22,666 bases of DNA from a virus. Position numbers and translations under genes: made by a program. How positions within the stretch are numbered: position 1 is the first letter of the stretch; each line of letters opens with the position of its first letter. Positions 13,422 to 22,651 of this stretch are shown here, in pieces. The notes below the pieces were generated by a model, which searched no databases, was not told where the DNA came from, and was given only the letters and a program-made list of their open reading frames with translations. The stretch covers positions 1-22,666 of IMG/VR virus record IMGVR_UViG_3300009106_000033, one strand, 5' to 3'.

Positions 13422-14431
13422 ATTTTAAATTCCAACATTTTTGTTTTCGCAATTAGACCAGAATAGACATTATTTTTTAACTCATTTATAACATCTATTC
13501 CACTCAAAATCATATCATTAATATCTTTATGCTCTATGTACCGAGGCCAAATTACTATTTTATGGTGTCTCTCAATTGTTGCTTCCATCTTTTTGATTGT
13601 CTCACGATTTCTTCTTTCATTATCGTAAACAAATATCAGTTCTTGATTAATGAAATGTTTTATTGCTGAAACTAAATCACCACCTGCAACCGCAATACAA
13701 TTATCTATGAACAAGGAGTCAATCGGACCTTCGACTACATAAATTGGCTTACTTATATCAACTCTATCAAGACCATATATTTTAGGGTATTGTTCATCAA
13801 TTCTTACAGTAATATATCTCAGGTCCGATTGACCTAGGGCTCGTCCTTGAACGGCAAACATCTTCCGTGATTTATCAAAGAAAGGAATCACTAACCTCGG
13901 CTCTTCATAAAGATGCTTATATATATCAACATCGGAGATTTCAAGACCTTGAACAAAAGTCTTAAAATTTTCTGTATAGAATAAATTTCTATGATGCTCT
14001 TTCGGTATGCCTCTCTTATTCACATACTCTTTACAATAATGCTCGTCATTAAGTAAATTGATTGACTTCAATTTTTGTAAAGGTGAAAGACTATCAGAAA
14101 ATTTAGGTGGCTCAAACTTGAATTCAGGTTTTTCTACTGGAGAAAACGTAGAAGCATTATTTGTATAACTTTCAAGAACATATTGTTTATGTAAGGTAGG
14201 ATTTATTTGCTTGATAAGATTGGCAAGACTCATACTCGCAGAACAATTATGACATCGATAAAACAAAAGATTTTCTTTACGATAGACATAGCCTCTCGCT
14301 TTATGTTTTTTCTTTTGTGAATCACCACAGATAGGACATCTGAAATTATACAGATCATCTCTTTTGCGTGTAAATCGTTCTAATTGTCCTGAGAGTAAAT
14401 TGATGAATTTTTGATCAATGTAGATACTCAT
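13418..14431 (-). CDS. DNA primase (T4 gp61-like)
   Basis: 337 aa. It makes RNA primers at the fork with a gp41-type helicase. Residues 32-63 form a zinc ribbon with Cys32, Cys35, Cys60 and Cys63 (CPIC, CHNC). The C-terminal half holds a TOPRIM fold: IYVVEGPIDSLFIDN with the catalytic Glu234, FVYDNE with Asp270, and KDINDM. The layout of a zinc ribbon, linker and TOPRIM is that of gp61, and the length is typical. It is the first gene after a consensus sigma-70 promoter, with a predicted leader of about 25 bases and no strong ribosome binding site visible. Confidence 0.9.
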   Translation of the reverse strand: MSIYIDQKFINLLSGQLERFTRKRDDLYNFRCPICGDSQKKKHKARGYVYRKENLLFYRCHNCSASMSLANLIKQINPTLHKQYVLESYTNNASTFSPVEKPEFKFEPPKFSDSLSPLQKLKSINLLNDEHYCKEYVNKRGIPKEHHRNLFYTENFKTFVQGLEISDVDIYKHLYEEPRLVIPFFDKSRKMFAVQGRALGQSDLRYITVRIDEQYPKIYGLDRVDISKPIYVVEGPIDSLFIDNCIAVAGGDLVSAIKHFINQELIFVYDNERRNRETIKKMEATIERHHKIVIWPRYIEHKDINDMILSGIDVINELKNNVYSGLIAKTKMLEFKI

Positions 14432-14462
14432 AATATAAAATGAAAGGGTTGAAAATAACTAT

Positions 14463-14491
14463 ATTATATAACAAAAAGTTCAAAATGTCAA
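14463..14491 (-). promoter_or_regulatory. Consensus sigma-70 promoter for the primase operon
   Basis: On the minus strand TTGACA (14486-14491) is followed after exactly 17 bases by TATAAT (14463-14468), a perfect match to the housekeeping sigma-70 consensus. Transcription should begin near 14456, about 25 bases before the primase ATG. The -35 box lies just after the stop of the 48-residue gene. It marks the border between the virion block and the replication and nucleotide operon and is likely an early promoter read by host polymerase. Confidence 0.85.
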
Positions 14492-14492
14492 A

Positions 14493-14639
14493 TTATATCC
14501 CAACCTGTTTGATTACAGTTATAAGTTCTTCTTCTTTTATATTATTTTTTTTAGCAAATTCATAAAGAGGAACCAGATCTCTTGTCTTTGTCTTTTTTTT
14601 AAGAGATAGTGCTAATTTCACAAGATCATTGTTTTGCAT
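14493..14639 (-). CDS. Small basic helical protein
   Basis: 48 aa from the ATG at 14639, which has GGAAATGT just before it; a longer frame reaches 14687 but would overlap the neighbour by 62 bases. No family recognised. It contains a Lys/Thr-rich stretch LSLKKKTKTRD and a C-terminal helix NNIKEEELITVIKQVG. The overlap of 14 bases with the membrane-protein gene suggests coupling. Promoter elements for primase begin right after its stop. Confidence 0.5.
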   Translation of the reverse strand: MQNNDLVKLALSLKKKTKTRDLVPLYEFAKKNNIKEEELITVIKQVGI

Positions 14640-14835
14640 ACATTTCCACATCATATACCAAAGCAAGCTGATCTCGCAACAAATCAACTTGCTTTGAAAT
14701 ATATTTTACTTCTGATTTAACCTGAGCCACTTCTTCTTTTAATTCTATAACAGAAGCAAGACTCCAACCTATCATAGCAATGATAGCCACTATCATAGGC
14801 GTTATAATCATTTGTACCAAATTCTCGTGTTCCAT
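14626..14835 (-). CDS. Single-TM protein with C-terminal coiled coil
   Basis: 69 aa. One membrane helix (MIITPMIVAIIAMIGWSL, about residues 9-26), then a charged heptad-rich stretch (KEEVAQVKSEVKYISKQVDLLRDQL, about 33-57). This layout is shared by inner-membrane spanin subunits, holin regulators and virion-attached membrane proteins. It lacks a known family motif, so the role stays open. It starts 3 bases after the upstream gene ends. Confidence 0.55.
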   Translation of the reverse strand: MEHENLVQMIITPMIVAIIAMIGWSLASVIELKEEVAQVKSEVKYISKQVDLLRDQLALVYDVEMYAKQ

Positions 14836-14838
14836 TAA

Positions 14839-15192
14839 TTATCCGATGCCATTGACTATTTTTAATAAACTTTTACCCATGGTAATAGCATTTTGTACTG
14901 TTTCTGCGGCGGCTTCGACCTCAGCATCTATATCGATATTTCCCCCTAAACCCAACTCTGTCATAGAATATTTAGTTAATTCCATAACCTCATCCAAGGA
15001 CAAATCTTCTAATTCTGGAAGAACTTCATCAATATTTTCTACTGCAGGAGCAATTTTTTTTAAAGGCTCTACAAAATTTTTGGCATCCCAAAAATCAAAA
15101 TCTCCATCAGACAAACTAACTTTTATCGCATTACCAAGACTGAAAACAAAAGCCAAAACTTCTTTTGTTTCTTTAATACCTCTTTCAGACAT
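14839..15192 (-). CDS. Hypothetical protein, possibly structural
   Basis: 117 aa. No family recognised. The sequence is mildly acidic and mixed helical: FVFSLGNAIKVSLSDGDFDFWDAKNF, then VLPELEDLSLDEVMELTKYS and an Ala-rich helix EVEAAAETVQNAI. No membrane segment is obvious, though the C-terminal MGKSLLKIVNGIG is amphipathic. GGAGAAATAA precedes the ATG. Position next to virion genes suggests a structural or assembly role, but that is only context. Confidence 0.5.
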   Translation of the reverse strand: MSERGIKETKEVLAFVFSLGNAIKVSLSDGDFDFWDAKNFVEPLKKIAPAVENIDEVLPELEDLSLDEVMELTKYSMTELGLGGNIDIDAEVEAAAETVQNAITMGKSLLKIVNGIG

Positions 15193-15222
15193 TTATTTCT
15201 CCATTCTGTTTAAAATCAGTCA

Positions 15223-16158
15223 TTACGAATATGTATTAAGTAGAGTTCCACTCACATCGAAAATTTTAGGCACATAATGACCACCTTCTGAAACTACTTT
15301 ATCAGAAACGACCATGTCTCCATTTGCATGTAATTGCACGTTATCTTGCCCAACTGAAAACTTATAAATATCACCAACAGCATCACCTGCAGTTGTTCCT
15401 GTCCATGCAATAGATATACCTTTTTCTACAGCCGTAGCACTTGTTGCCATGTCAATATCATCACTATAATTTAAATTATTTGTGCTCCATGCCCACTTGT
15501 GAGGTGTGGATGTTATATCTGTTGTTTTGATATAATAAGTGACAGGTGATGGACCTCCTGTATAATCGCCACTTGTTGTAATATCTCCAGTTGCTGGAGA
15601 TCCAACGGCGGCATGAATTGACACACTTCCTATCTGTCCGCCATCATTTGACCGTAAAATCAATCTACCTTTTACATCGGCACTTGTTCCTGGATGATTT
15701 ACTTCAATTTCAGCCATTTTGTGTGGAGCAGTTAAAGTTGTGAGAGGAACAATAACTGTTGATTCCCATACATCATTTAACGTATGTCCTGTTGTTGCTC
15801 CAAAAATAATTGTAACACCCTCGGCTAATGCTTGAACACCATCACTTCTTATCTCTATGTTTACCCCATTAAAAGTAGATCCTCCGTCATCACTATATTG
15901 AAAAGAATCTGGAGTTCCAACGGCTGTAATTTTTACTTGATAAGTTTTTGTCGAACTGCCCGTATAAGATCCTCCAAATGTTGCATCGTTTAATCCAGTT
16001 CCTGTTGCTTGAGTTGTAGGCCCAATACCACTTGTGACATCATTGAAATCGGCATCACCACTTTTAAAACCATAGAACGTAATTTTATTTTGTCTAGAAC
16101 CATCAGCATCACCTTCGTCAGGTGATAATAATTCTAAATTTTGTCTTATAACTGCCAT
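15223..16158 (-). CDS. Virion structural protein with two repeated beta modules
   Basis: 311 aa, rich in Gly, Thr, Ser and Asp, as are phage fibre and neck proteins. Two copies of a module are visible: about residues 53-139 (GGSYTG, TYQVKIT, FQYSDDGG, GVTIIFGATTGHTLNDVW) and about 184-272 (SGDYTG, TYYIKTT, WAWSTNN, GISIAWTGTTAGDAVGDIY). Each has the look of an Ig-like or beta-sandwich domain. The C-terminal HVPKIFDVSGT may be the trimer tail. It lacks a signal peptide. TTAGGAGTT precedes the ATG. A tail or neck fibre is the best guess. Confidence 0.6.
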   Translation of the reverse strand: MAVIRQNLELLSPDEGDADGSRQNKITFYGFKSGDADFNDVTSGIGPTTQATGTGLNDATFGGSYTGSSTKTYQVKITAVGTPDSFQYSDDGGSTFNGVNIEIRSDGVQALAEGVTIIFGATTGHTLNDVWESTVIVPLTTLTAPHKMAEIEVNHPGTSADVKGRLILRSNDGGQIGSVSIHAAVGSPATGDITTSGDYTGGPSPVTYYIKTTDITSTPHKWAWSTNNLNYSDDIDMATSATAVEKGISIAWTGTTAGDAVGDIYKFSVGQDNVQLHANGDMVVSDKVVSEGGHYVPKIFDVSGTLLNTYS

Positions 16159-16165
16159 TTAACTC

Positions 16166-16393
16166 CTAAACATTTTTCGGGGTCCCAGCAGGATATGAGT
16201 CACCTACTTCAGGCATACTCATATCATGCAATTCTGGTCCTGCTGGCACACAACCTCCTAATTCATTGTGCATAGTAAATCCGTCTGGACATTTTCCGTC
16301 TATTGGCGGTAAAGCACCAGTAGAGTATTCCAAAGTTGAATTGCCAACTGTTCTTTTTTTACTGTTTTTAATAAAAGTTTTGAATCCTTGCAT
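16166..16393 (-). CDS. Small hypothetical virion-block protein
   Basis: 75 aa, with two Cys (CPDGFTMHNELGGC) and many Pro and Gly residues, so probably poorly ordered or a small Cys-linked domain. The N-terminus is basic (KTFIKNSKKRTVG). GGAAAAGATA lies before the ATG, and the gene overlaps the one upstream by 26 bases. No family recognised; found in the virion block between two structural genes. Confidence 0.5.
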   Translation of the reverse strand: MQGFKTFIKNSKKRTVGNSTLEYSTGALPPIDGKCPDGFTMHNELGGCVPAGPELHDMSMPEVGDSYPAGTPKNV

Positions 16394-17114
16394 TATCTTT
16401 TCCGTATTTAAGATAAAGCATGGCCCCAGTTAAACTATCTTTAATTATGATAGGTTTACTTGGATTTGCTCTACCGTATTGTCTTATCTCTTCACCTACT
16501 TCATCATTACCTACATAATTCTCATATTTTGCATATTTCTTTTTACCAAATCTTGCTTTCATGAATACATTTGGGTCAACTGTGAAAACCTCTGCCCCTG
16601 CAAATTTTTCTCTTTTTTTCTTTTTTTGTGCCGCCGTAATACCTGGAGGTTCACCATCTGGTCCTACACCAATACTTGCTATATTACCACTGCCTGCATC
16701 TAACTCTTCAAGATATTTTTCTCTTAATGTAATCTGTTCTCTCACCATTTGTACATTTTTTTCATCTGTTTTCATAAACTTGAAAAATTCTTCTTGTAAA
16801 AAACTCTGATCTTGATAATGTCTATAAGTTAAATCTTCTTTAAGTAAAAATAATGCGGCGGCAAATGTTGCAAACCTTGTTTTACCACCAGGCACTTTAC
16901 CTAATAGTTTTTTAAGATTAAAGATCATAGTATCTGTTATCGTGTATGCATCTCTCTCTTCTTGACTTTTGAGTTTGCTTCGTTTCTTTAAAACTTTGCC
17001 TTTTTCATCTATTATACCTAATTTATATGCCTCGGTCTTTTCAAATGGAGTTGTCAATTTCGTTAAAAATTGATAAGCAAAATATATGTTTCCTGCTGAC
17101 TTTAATAGAGACAT
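16368..17114 (-). CDS. T4-like conserved structural protein
   Basis: 248 aa. The N-terminal segment YFAYQFLTKLTTPFEKTEAY followed by KLGIIDEKGK and LKKLLGKVPGGKTRFATFAAALFLLKE recalls a conserved protein of marine T4-like phages thought to be part of the virion (from memory). Residues about 150-170 form a Lys-rich low-complexity linker. No signal peptide; one hydrophobic stretch near FATFAAALFLL. AAGGAAAATTTA precedes the ATG, which overlaps the previous stop by one base. Placed beside DUF7207-like and fibre genes, consistent with a virion role. Confidence 0.6.
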   Translation of the reverse strand: MSLLKSAGNIYFAYQFLTKLTTPFEKTEAYKLGIIDEKGKVLKKRSKLKSQEERDAYTITDTMIFNLKKLLGKVPGGKTRFATFAAALFLLKEDLTYRHYQDQSFLQEEFFKFMKTDEKNVQMVREQITLREKYLEELDAGSGNIASIGVGPDGEPPGITAAQKKKKREKFAGAEVFTVDPNVFMKARFGKKKYAKYENYVGNDEVGEEIRQYGRANPSKPIIIKDSLTGAMLYLKYGKDNARIQNFY

Positions 17115-17503
17115 TAAATTTTCCTTAGTTTCTCTGCTATGTACAAATCAACACCTATATCTGAACTAATAATAGTTCTTTGATTAATACTTGAAATCAC
17201 TTCTGGCATATATTTCAAAAAAATCAAAAACGTTTTCAATTCTTTCCAATAATCTTCAGGTATCTTCAAAAATAATATTCTTACCAACACTGGAATAGGA
17301 AAAACATTTGATAGCATAATTAAATGATTAAGCATTAATCTTTCCTTTATCTTACCTGTCTTCGAATATCTATTCAATAATCTTTTAATATATTTTATAA
17401 TTTTTAAATCATTATGAAATTCCACCTCGCTTAAACATTGTGTATTTTCATAATATTTCATCGCATATAATATAAAATTATCTTCATTTAAATTTTCAAA
17501 CAC
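17114..17503 (-). CDS. DUF7207-like T4-like phage protein
   Basis: 129 aa starting at GTG, which overlaps the upstream stop (GTGTTTGA). The pattern FILYAMKYYENTQC, EFHNDLKIIKYIKRLLNRYSKTG and RLMLNHLIMLSNVF followed by RILFLKI and LKTFLIFLKYMPE matches the DUF7207 family of T4-like marine phages, as I recall it. All-helical and without membrane segments. Function is unknown in the family; the position among virion genes suggests an assembly or packaging role. Confidence 0.7.
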   Translation of the reverse strand: MFENLNEDNFILYAMKYYENTQCLSEVEFHNDLKIIKYIKRLLNRYSKTGKIKERLMLNHLIMLSNVFPIPVLVRILFLKIPEDYWKELKTFLIFLKYMPEVISSINQRTIISSDIGVDLYIAEKLRKI

Positions 17504-17693
17504 TATCAGTTTCTTCTTTTACTTCTTCATATTGAGATAAAAAATAATTACAAGTTTGTAAGGCACCTGTTAACATATCATTCTGTGCCTTTAACTTCGC
17601 CAATTCTTTCTCATATGTGACAATCGATGTTTCAATTTGAATTTTATCTTTTGTCAATCTTTCAACTTCATTTTCAACATGCTCTTTATCCAT
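17496..17693 (-). CDS. Short coiled-coil protein
   Basis: 65 aa, nearly entirely Glu/Lys/Gln/Thr-rich heptads (ENEVERLTKDKIQIETSIVTYEKELAKLKAQND). No domain recognised. It lies 12 bases after the giant fibre gene and overlaps the next gene by 8 bases, which suggests a chaperone or assembly partner of the fibre (inference). Confidence 0.6.
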   Translation of the reverse strand: MDKEHVENEVERLTKDKIQIETSIVTYEKELAKLKAQNDMLTGALQTCNYFLSQYEEVKEETDSV

Positions 17694-17704
17694 AATGCTC
17701 CATA

Positions 17705-20700
17705 TTATTCATTTTCAATAAAAGTTTCTCCTGTAAATTCTTCTAATTTACGTATCATTCGTTCCATATTTATTCTTGTAACTTTACCAGTTTTAGTATT
17801 GCGTGAATAAAACTCCCATTCGTTATCTTTATTATGCGGTCCTAATTGAGTTTCATTGCCACCTTCATCTTTTGTGAATAAGTGAGTTAGTCCATCATCC
17901 GCACCTCCGGATACATTTCTGGCATATAGATATGCTTGTCCTTCAGGAACTGTTGAAGGTGCAACTCCATTTCCAAAAACAAGAACATTATTTGCATCCT
18001 CACCAATATCAGTTGTAGTCGTACTTGTTGTTCCAAAACTGACAACTCTTAATTTTAAGTTTAAATCATCAGTCGTATTATCATAAAATATTCTGTTATC
18101 AGTAACACTTGCGGCAATTGTGACATTTGAATTGAAAGTTGTATTACCATAAACTGTTAATTTTTGACCAATGTTTACACTCTTTGCAATTCCTGCACCA
18201 CCAGTTACTTTTAAAGCTCCTGTTGTATTTGAAGAGGATGTCGTGGTACCAGTTACAACTACATTTGCTACCGTAATCTGTCCAGGTTTTGTTTCGTCAA
18301 GTGCAGTAAAATCAACTCTATTTTCATCATCTGTGTGTAAAAATCTCGAAACCTGGGTTTGTCCTAAGCTAACAATTTGTAATCTATTTAATTCGGTTAC
18401 ATCTGCTAAACATCCATCGAGTATATTCAACTCATCAGCAGATGATGTTACAAGTGAGCCTCCTAATTTTAAACCATAAGTAGCATGATCGTGACTAGCA
18501 ACATCAAGACTAATATTACCATCGTTAACAGTTAATGTACCAATACTCGTTTCAGTATCATAACTTGCACTAACAGTTTCTTCAAAATTTTCTACTGCAT
18601 TAAGGTCAGCAGGGGCTAGTGTATCAGAAGTTCCTGATAATTTATTAAGATCTGCTACATCACCTGTAAAACCATCTAGTGTATTAATTTCGGCTGCGGT
18701 AGATGTAATAAGAGTACCAGCCAATTTTAAACCTATATCTATTCCATTATGTGATGTTATATCTAAATCTTCACTGAACTCTCCATCATTGGAGGCTCTA
18801 AAAGTACCAATAACTTCAAGAGAATGGCCTGGATCTATGGTATTAACACCTAATCTACCATTAGTGTCTTTTACAAAAGTATAAAGAGTAGGATGACTTC
18901 CTAATTTAACCCCTGCACTTGATGATACACTTGTATTTCCATGAATAACTACATTTGCTTGTGCATCATTTGTAATGATATAGTCATCAGTATCTAACTT
19001 ACCGCCTAATTGTGGTGTTAAATCTTGATGTAGATCAGTCATATTTGTACCTGAGCCAGATGAGAACACAATATTACCATGTAACAATCTTAAAAATTGA
19101 CCATTAGCACCTGCAGTATTTGGTAAATTATATGCATCACTTACTCTAATAACACCATTTGCAAGACCATTATAAGTTCCAAGACTTATAACACCATTAG
19201 CAGAAGATATTTCTGAATTGTCAAGTATCATATCTCCGCCAATAATCATTCCTGTAGAATTACTTCCTATTCTATCAGTACCACCATCTTCTAATATAAA
19301 GGCGCCATCATCAGTTCCACTATCATATGCAGTACCATCTTCTAATAACAACAAGCCTTCAGTTGATATTGTGTCATTTATTGACAATTGACCACCAAAA
19401 ACAACAGAAGTGCCATCCTGAACATATACACCATTTCCAGCGAGTATATGTTTAGCAATATCTAAGTTTACATTCGAATATAATTCAGTTCTCTTTGTGT
19501 CAAGTTTAATAAATTCATTTTCATTATTCGAATTAATAATTAAATTATTATTAGCGTGAATAGTAACTTTTGAACCTGCACTCGTGGATCCCATGACAAC
19601 ATTACCGGCAACTTCACTTGTGCCTCTTACATTTGCATGTCCACCAATAAATGTATTAGCCGCTACATTTACAGTATGTAACATTTCAACATTACCTGAG
19701 ATATTTACTGAACCATCAAGATTTGTATTCGCAGATGTCGTTACTAATATAGTATTTGATGTAAACGCTGGCAATGCTGTATTTGCAGTGACTACTAAAT
19801 CGTCTCCTTCAATTGTAGTTTTTGTACCATCTAATGTAGTATTGGCGGAACTAATTTTAGTGTTCGCTCCAGAAATAAAAAGATTTGCAGTAACGTTTGC
19901 AGTTTCACCTGCAAGTGTCGTATTTGCAGATGTGTTCAATGATGTTGTTGTAATTGTGACTTTAGATCCAGATATAACTGAAATTTCACCATCAGCATTT
20001 GAATGAATATATTCTGTATCATCTCTTAATTGTAAAGATTTGTCTGTAGATATTTTTACATTATCAGTAAAATTACCAAATAATCCAGATACATTTCCAG
20101 TAGCAGTTATATCACCACTTGCATTTACATTTCCTGTGGCAACCGCATCATCAAGCCAAATGTTTCTAAATCGTTTTGCGGTAGTACCTAAATCATATGT
20201 CGAATCTGTGTCAGGAATAATATGAGAACCCACATCTGCACCAAAAGAAACGGTATCTGTGTCATCACTTCCTAAAGTAATAGTTCCACCATCAGCAGTT
20301 ATATTACCATTAGCATGAAGGTTTCCATGAATATTTACATTTTCTCCAACCCATAAACTTTTTGCAATTCCAACACCACCTGCAGTAACAATTGATCCTG
20401 TTGTATTAGTTTCTGAATCTGTAGTATCTGTAACATTTACATTACCAGCAACTGATAAATCGTCTCCAAGTGCAGTATTACCCGTTGTTGTTATATTACC
20501 TTTTATATAAACATTTGCAACTCCAGTAGGAGATATATAAACATTCGCACCTGTTATATTAAGATTTGCGGTTAATGTGGTATTAGCAGTAATATAATTA
20601 TTTGAACCTGTGATATTAACATTTGCACCACTCATCGTGACGTTTGAAGATATGACAGTATTAGTACCCTCTAAAGTAGTATTAGAAGATGAAAATGTAT

Positions 20701-21496
20701 TTCCAGCATCAATTTTTAATAATACCGTATCTGTGCCTTTTGGATTACCTCCACCAGATGTGACACCAAGAGACACATTTCCAAAAAATGTCGCATTAGC
20801 ATTTGAAGTTAAATTTGCCCCATTAAACAAACTCAAAATACCAGTTTGTGTTAAATTGGCAGACGATGAGAGATTCGATGATATGACTGTATTTGTTCCT
20901 GCAAGTAAAGTATTACTTGTTATATGCGTATTGCCAGAATTTATTACAGTATTTGTTGTATCAGAATGTACTATTAAATTTGCTTTAAATGTTGTATTTG
21001 CATCAACTGTTAAATCTGTTCCATTGACATATACATTTGCTCCTGTCGTTGTCAAATTTGCCGAAAATGTCGCATTAGCATCCACCTCAATTGCACCAGA
21101 ATGTCCAACAATTTTTTGAACATACACATCTTTCCATGATGCAATAGAATTACCTAAGTCATATGTAATTGTCGTATCTGGAGTTATATCTGAACTAAGA
21201 TTTGTAATTGCTCCATTTCCAGCTAATGTAAAAACACCATTTACTGTTACGTTACCATCAACTATTATATTTTTAGAAACGCCTATTCCACCTCTAAATG
21301 TCACACTACTAGCAGTTGAATTTGAAGCCGCCGTAACATTAGCAAAAACTATTTGAGGTTCTACATTAGCAAAGAATTTTTCAATTGAGACTTTTTTATT
21401 TGTAGGTGTTCCTGCAGGATCATCCACTACCAGCAGGATATCATCCTTGCTGATAGTGGTCATTGCAGTAAGACCTGATATGCGTTTATCTGCCAT
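17705..21496 (-). CDS. Giant fibre-like virion protein with shared N-terminal attachment domain
   Basis: 1263 aa. Residues 1-45 (RISGLTAMT, DDILLVVDDPAGTPTNKKVSI) match the N-terminus of the 260-aa neighbour and probably attach the fibre to the virion. Long Asn/Thr/Gly-rich beta-repeats follow (NITGANVYI, GNVNVSGDI and similar), likely a beta-helix trimer. Repeated units include GG.GI.K....G (three copies), IIPDTDSTYDLG, and TAAEINTLDG / SADELNILDG. The end (EWEFYSRNTKTGKVTRINMERMI) is helical and lacks the usual intramolecular chaperone Ser-Asp cleavage motif that I could see. Receptor binding is the likely job. Confidence 0.8.
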   Translation of the reverse strand: MADKRISGLTAMTTISKDDILLVVDDPAGTPTNKKVSIEKFFANVEPQIVFANVTAASNSTASSVTFRGGIGVSKNIIVDGNVTVNGVFTLAGNGAITNLSSDITPDTTITYDLGNSIASWKDVYVQKIVGHSGAIEVDANATFSANLTTTGANVYVNGTDLTVDANTTFKANLIVHSDTTNTVINSGNTHITSNTLLAGTNTVISSNLSSSANLTQTGILSLFNGANLTSNANATFFGNVSLGVTSGGGNPKGTDTVLLKIDAGNTFSSSNTTLEGTNTVISSNVTMSGANVNITGSNNYITANTTLTANLNITGANVYISPTGVANVYIKGNITTTGNTALGDDLSVAGNVNVTDTTDSETNTTGSIVTAGGVGIAKSLWVGENVNIHGNLHANGNITADGGTITLGSDDTDTVSFGADVGSHIIPDTDSTYDLGTTAKRFRNIWLDDAVATGNVNASGDITATGNVSGLFGNFTDNVKISTDKSLQLRDDTEYIHSNADGEISVISGSKVTITTTSLNTSANTTLAGETANVTANLFISGANTKISSANTTLDGTKTTIEGDDLVVTANTALPAFTSNTILVTTSANTNLDGSVNISGNVEMLHTVNVAANTFIGGHANVRGTSEVAGNVVMGSTSAGSKVTIHANNNLIINSNNENEFIKLDTKRTELYSNVNLDIAKHILAGNGVYVQDGTSVVFGGQLSINDTISTEGLLLLEDGTAYDSGTDDGAFILEDGGTDRIGSNSTGMIIGGDMILDNSEISSANGVISLGTYNGLANGVIRVSDAYNLPNTAGANGQFLRLLHGNIVFSSGSGTNMTDLHQDLTPQLGGKLDTDDYIITNDAQANVVIHGNTSVSSSAGVKLGSHPTLYTFVKDTNGRLGVNTIDPGHSLEVIGTFRASNDGEFSEDLDITSHNGIDIGLKLAGTLITSTAAEINTLDGFTGDVADLNKLSGTSDTLAPADLNAVENFEETVSASYDTETSIGTLTVNDGNISLDVASHDHATYGLKLGGSLVTSSADELNILDGCLADVTELNRLQIVSLGQTQVSRFLHTDDENRVDFTALDETKPGQITVANVVVTGTTTSSSNTTGALKVTGGAGIAKSVNIGQKLTVYGNTTFNSNVTIAASVTDNRIFYDNTTDDLNLKLRVVSFGTTSTTTTDIGEDANNVLVFGNGVAPSTVPEGQAYLYARNVSGGADDGLTHLFTKDEGGNETQLGPHNKDNEWEFYSRNTKTGKVTRINMERMIRKLEEFTGETFIENE

Positions 21497-21522
21497 AGTC
21501 CTACTTTATGATACGAATACCT

Positions 21523-22305
21523 TTATACGTTATCTATAGTGGTATTCGATGTTGCTAGTAACCAATAATCGGTACCATTAATTTTACATCTTACTCTGGT
21601 ATCGGCGGCTGTATCAGCACAATTAGCGGAAACCATAATATTATTGTTTCCTGTCTGATGAGCATTCACTTCGGTATTTCCTGCATTAGTCATAGATACA
21701 TAACCAGATGCATTAGAACCTAACTCAAACAAATACTGAACTGGATAAGCACCAGGTGAACGATTTGCAGTTGAGCCATGCTCATCATCTAAACAGATAA
21801 ACGCATCAGGTTTCATAGATCGTGTCGTACTATTAGAATCACTAAATTGAATTTTCATACCATATGCTCTTGCAGTACCTGAAGACCATGCAGTATTAAT
21901 AGAACTAGGTGCCGCACCATTAGTAATGTCTACATGAATAATTGATCCTGCTACAACTCCGGTTACATTAGCATAAGCGCCCTGAACGTTTGCAGAGAAT
22001 TTTGATCCATATAGAAATTGAACTGTTCTTGCACTAGACGATGTTTTGATAAAATTTGTATGCGAACTTAAAGGAATTGTATCACCAGATGTGGCATCAT
22101 TTCCTACGTTTTGAGTTGCGGCAACAAAAGTTCTACCAGAACTATCACCAGAGTCGGTTACGTGATTTAAGTTTCCAAACAAATTGAAAACCGAAACTCT
22201 TTTATTTACTGGACTGCCACTAGGATCATCAACCACATGTAAGATATCAGCGGAAGCGATACCTGTGGACAGATCCGTAAGGGCCGTCATTTTCTTATCA
22301 GCCAT
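21523..22305 (-). CDS. Short fibre-like virion protein sharing the N-terminal domain
   Basis: 260 aa. Residues 1-45 ([31 protein letters not shown]) are paralogous to the start of the giant protein downstream. The rest is a Ser/Thr/Asn-rich beta domain with aromatic strands, ending in [33 protein letters not shown] precedes the ATG. It starts 71 bases after the upstream gene, whose terminator lies between, so it needs read-through or its own promoter. Role: a short tail or neck fibre with the same attachment site as the giant one (inference). Confidence 0.7.
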   Translation of the reverse strand: MADKKMTALTDLSTGIASADILHVVDDPSGSPVNKRVSVFNLFGNLNHVTDSGDSSGRTFVAATQNVGNDATSGDTIPLSSHTNFIKTSSSARTVQFLYGSKFSANVQGAYANVTGVVAGSIIHVDITNGAAPSSINTAWSSGTARAYGMKIQFSDSNSTTRSMKPDAFICLDDEHGSTANRSPGAYPVQYLFELGSNASGYVSMTNAGNTEVNAHQTGNNNIMVSANCADTAADTRVRCKINGTDYWLLATSNTTIDNV

Positions 22306-22356
22306 TGTTACTCCTAAGAGTGTTGGGACTCAACCAAGACTGTTCATACTATAAAA

Positions 22357-22384
22357 GAACAGTAAAAGGGATGTTTTACTGTTC
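22357..22384 (-). terminator. Rho-independent terminator
   Basis: A perfect 11-bp stem: GAACAGTAAAA (22357-22367) and TTTTACTGTTC (22374-22384) on the plus strand, with a 6-base loop. On the minus strand it is followed by TTTTATAG. The stop codon of the upstream gene lies inside the stem, so the last ribosome could open it. Confidence 0.75.
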
Positions 22385-22651
22385 CTCGTTTTCTTGTTTT
22401 GTCTTCACACTATTGTCGTTTATAAGTTGGTCTAGAACCGTTCTAGCACCATGTAATCCACTAAGTTCATAACGAACATTTTCTTCTAATTTATTTAGTT
22501 CATCTTTCTCACGGCCAATGCGATCTAATTCCAAAGACTGTTCTTGAAATAAGGCATCAACTTCGTTCTTCTTATAAACTAAAATTTCAATCAATTCATT
22601 ATTTGTATAGGTTTTTTCAATCGTTTTTAATAACGAAATATTGTCATTCAT
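22376..22651 (-). CDS. Coiled-coil protein, unknown function
   Basis: 91 aa from the second ATG (22651), chosen because GGAG then lies five bases away; the first ATG (22654) leaves only two. The body (NELIEILVYKKNEVDALFQEQSLELDRIGREKDELNKLEENVRYEL) has strong heptad spacing. No family recognised. It ends inside a terminator stem, so it is probably the last gene of an upstream transcript, with fibre genes starting afterwards. Confidence 0.65.
   Translation of the reverse strand: MNDNISLLKTIEKTYTNNELIEILVYKKNEVDALFQEQSLELDRIGREKDELNKLEENVRYELSGLHGARTVLDQLINDNSVKTKQENEEQ

Noticed and set aside
15363-15370. Perfect TATAAATA on the plus strand
   Set aside because: It lies inside a structural gene in antisense direction (Ile-Tyr-Lys codons), with no plus-strand gene following.
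20610-21119. Plus-strand open frames opposite the giant fibre gene (also 18171-18479 and 19584-20006)
   Set aside because: They are antisense shadows of a repetitive Thr/Asn-rich gene; no family, promoter or ribosome binding site.
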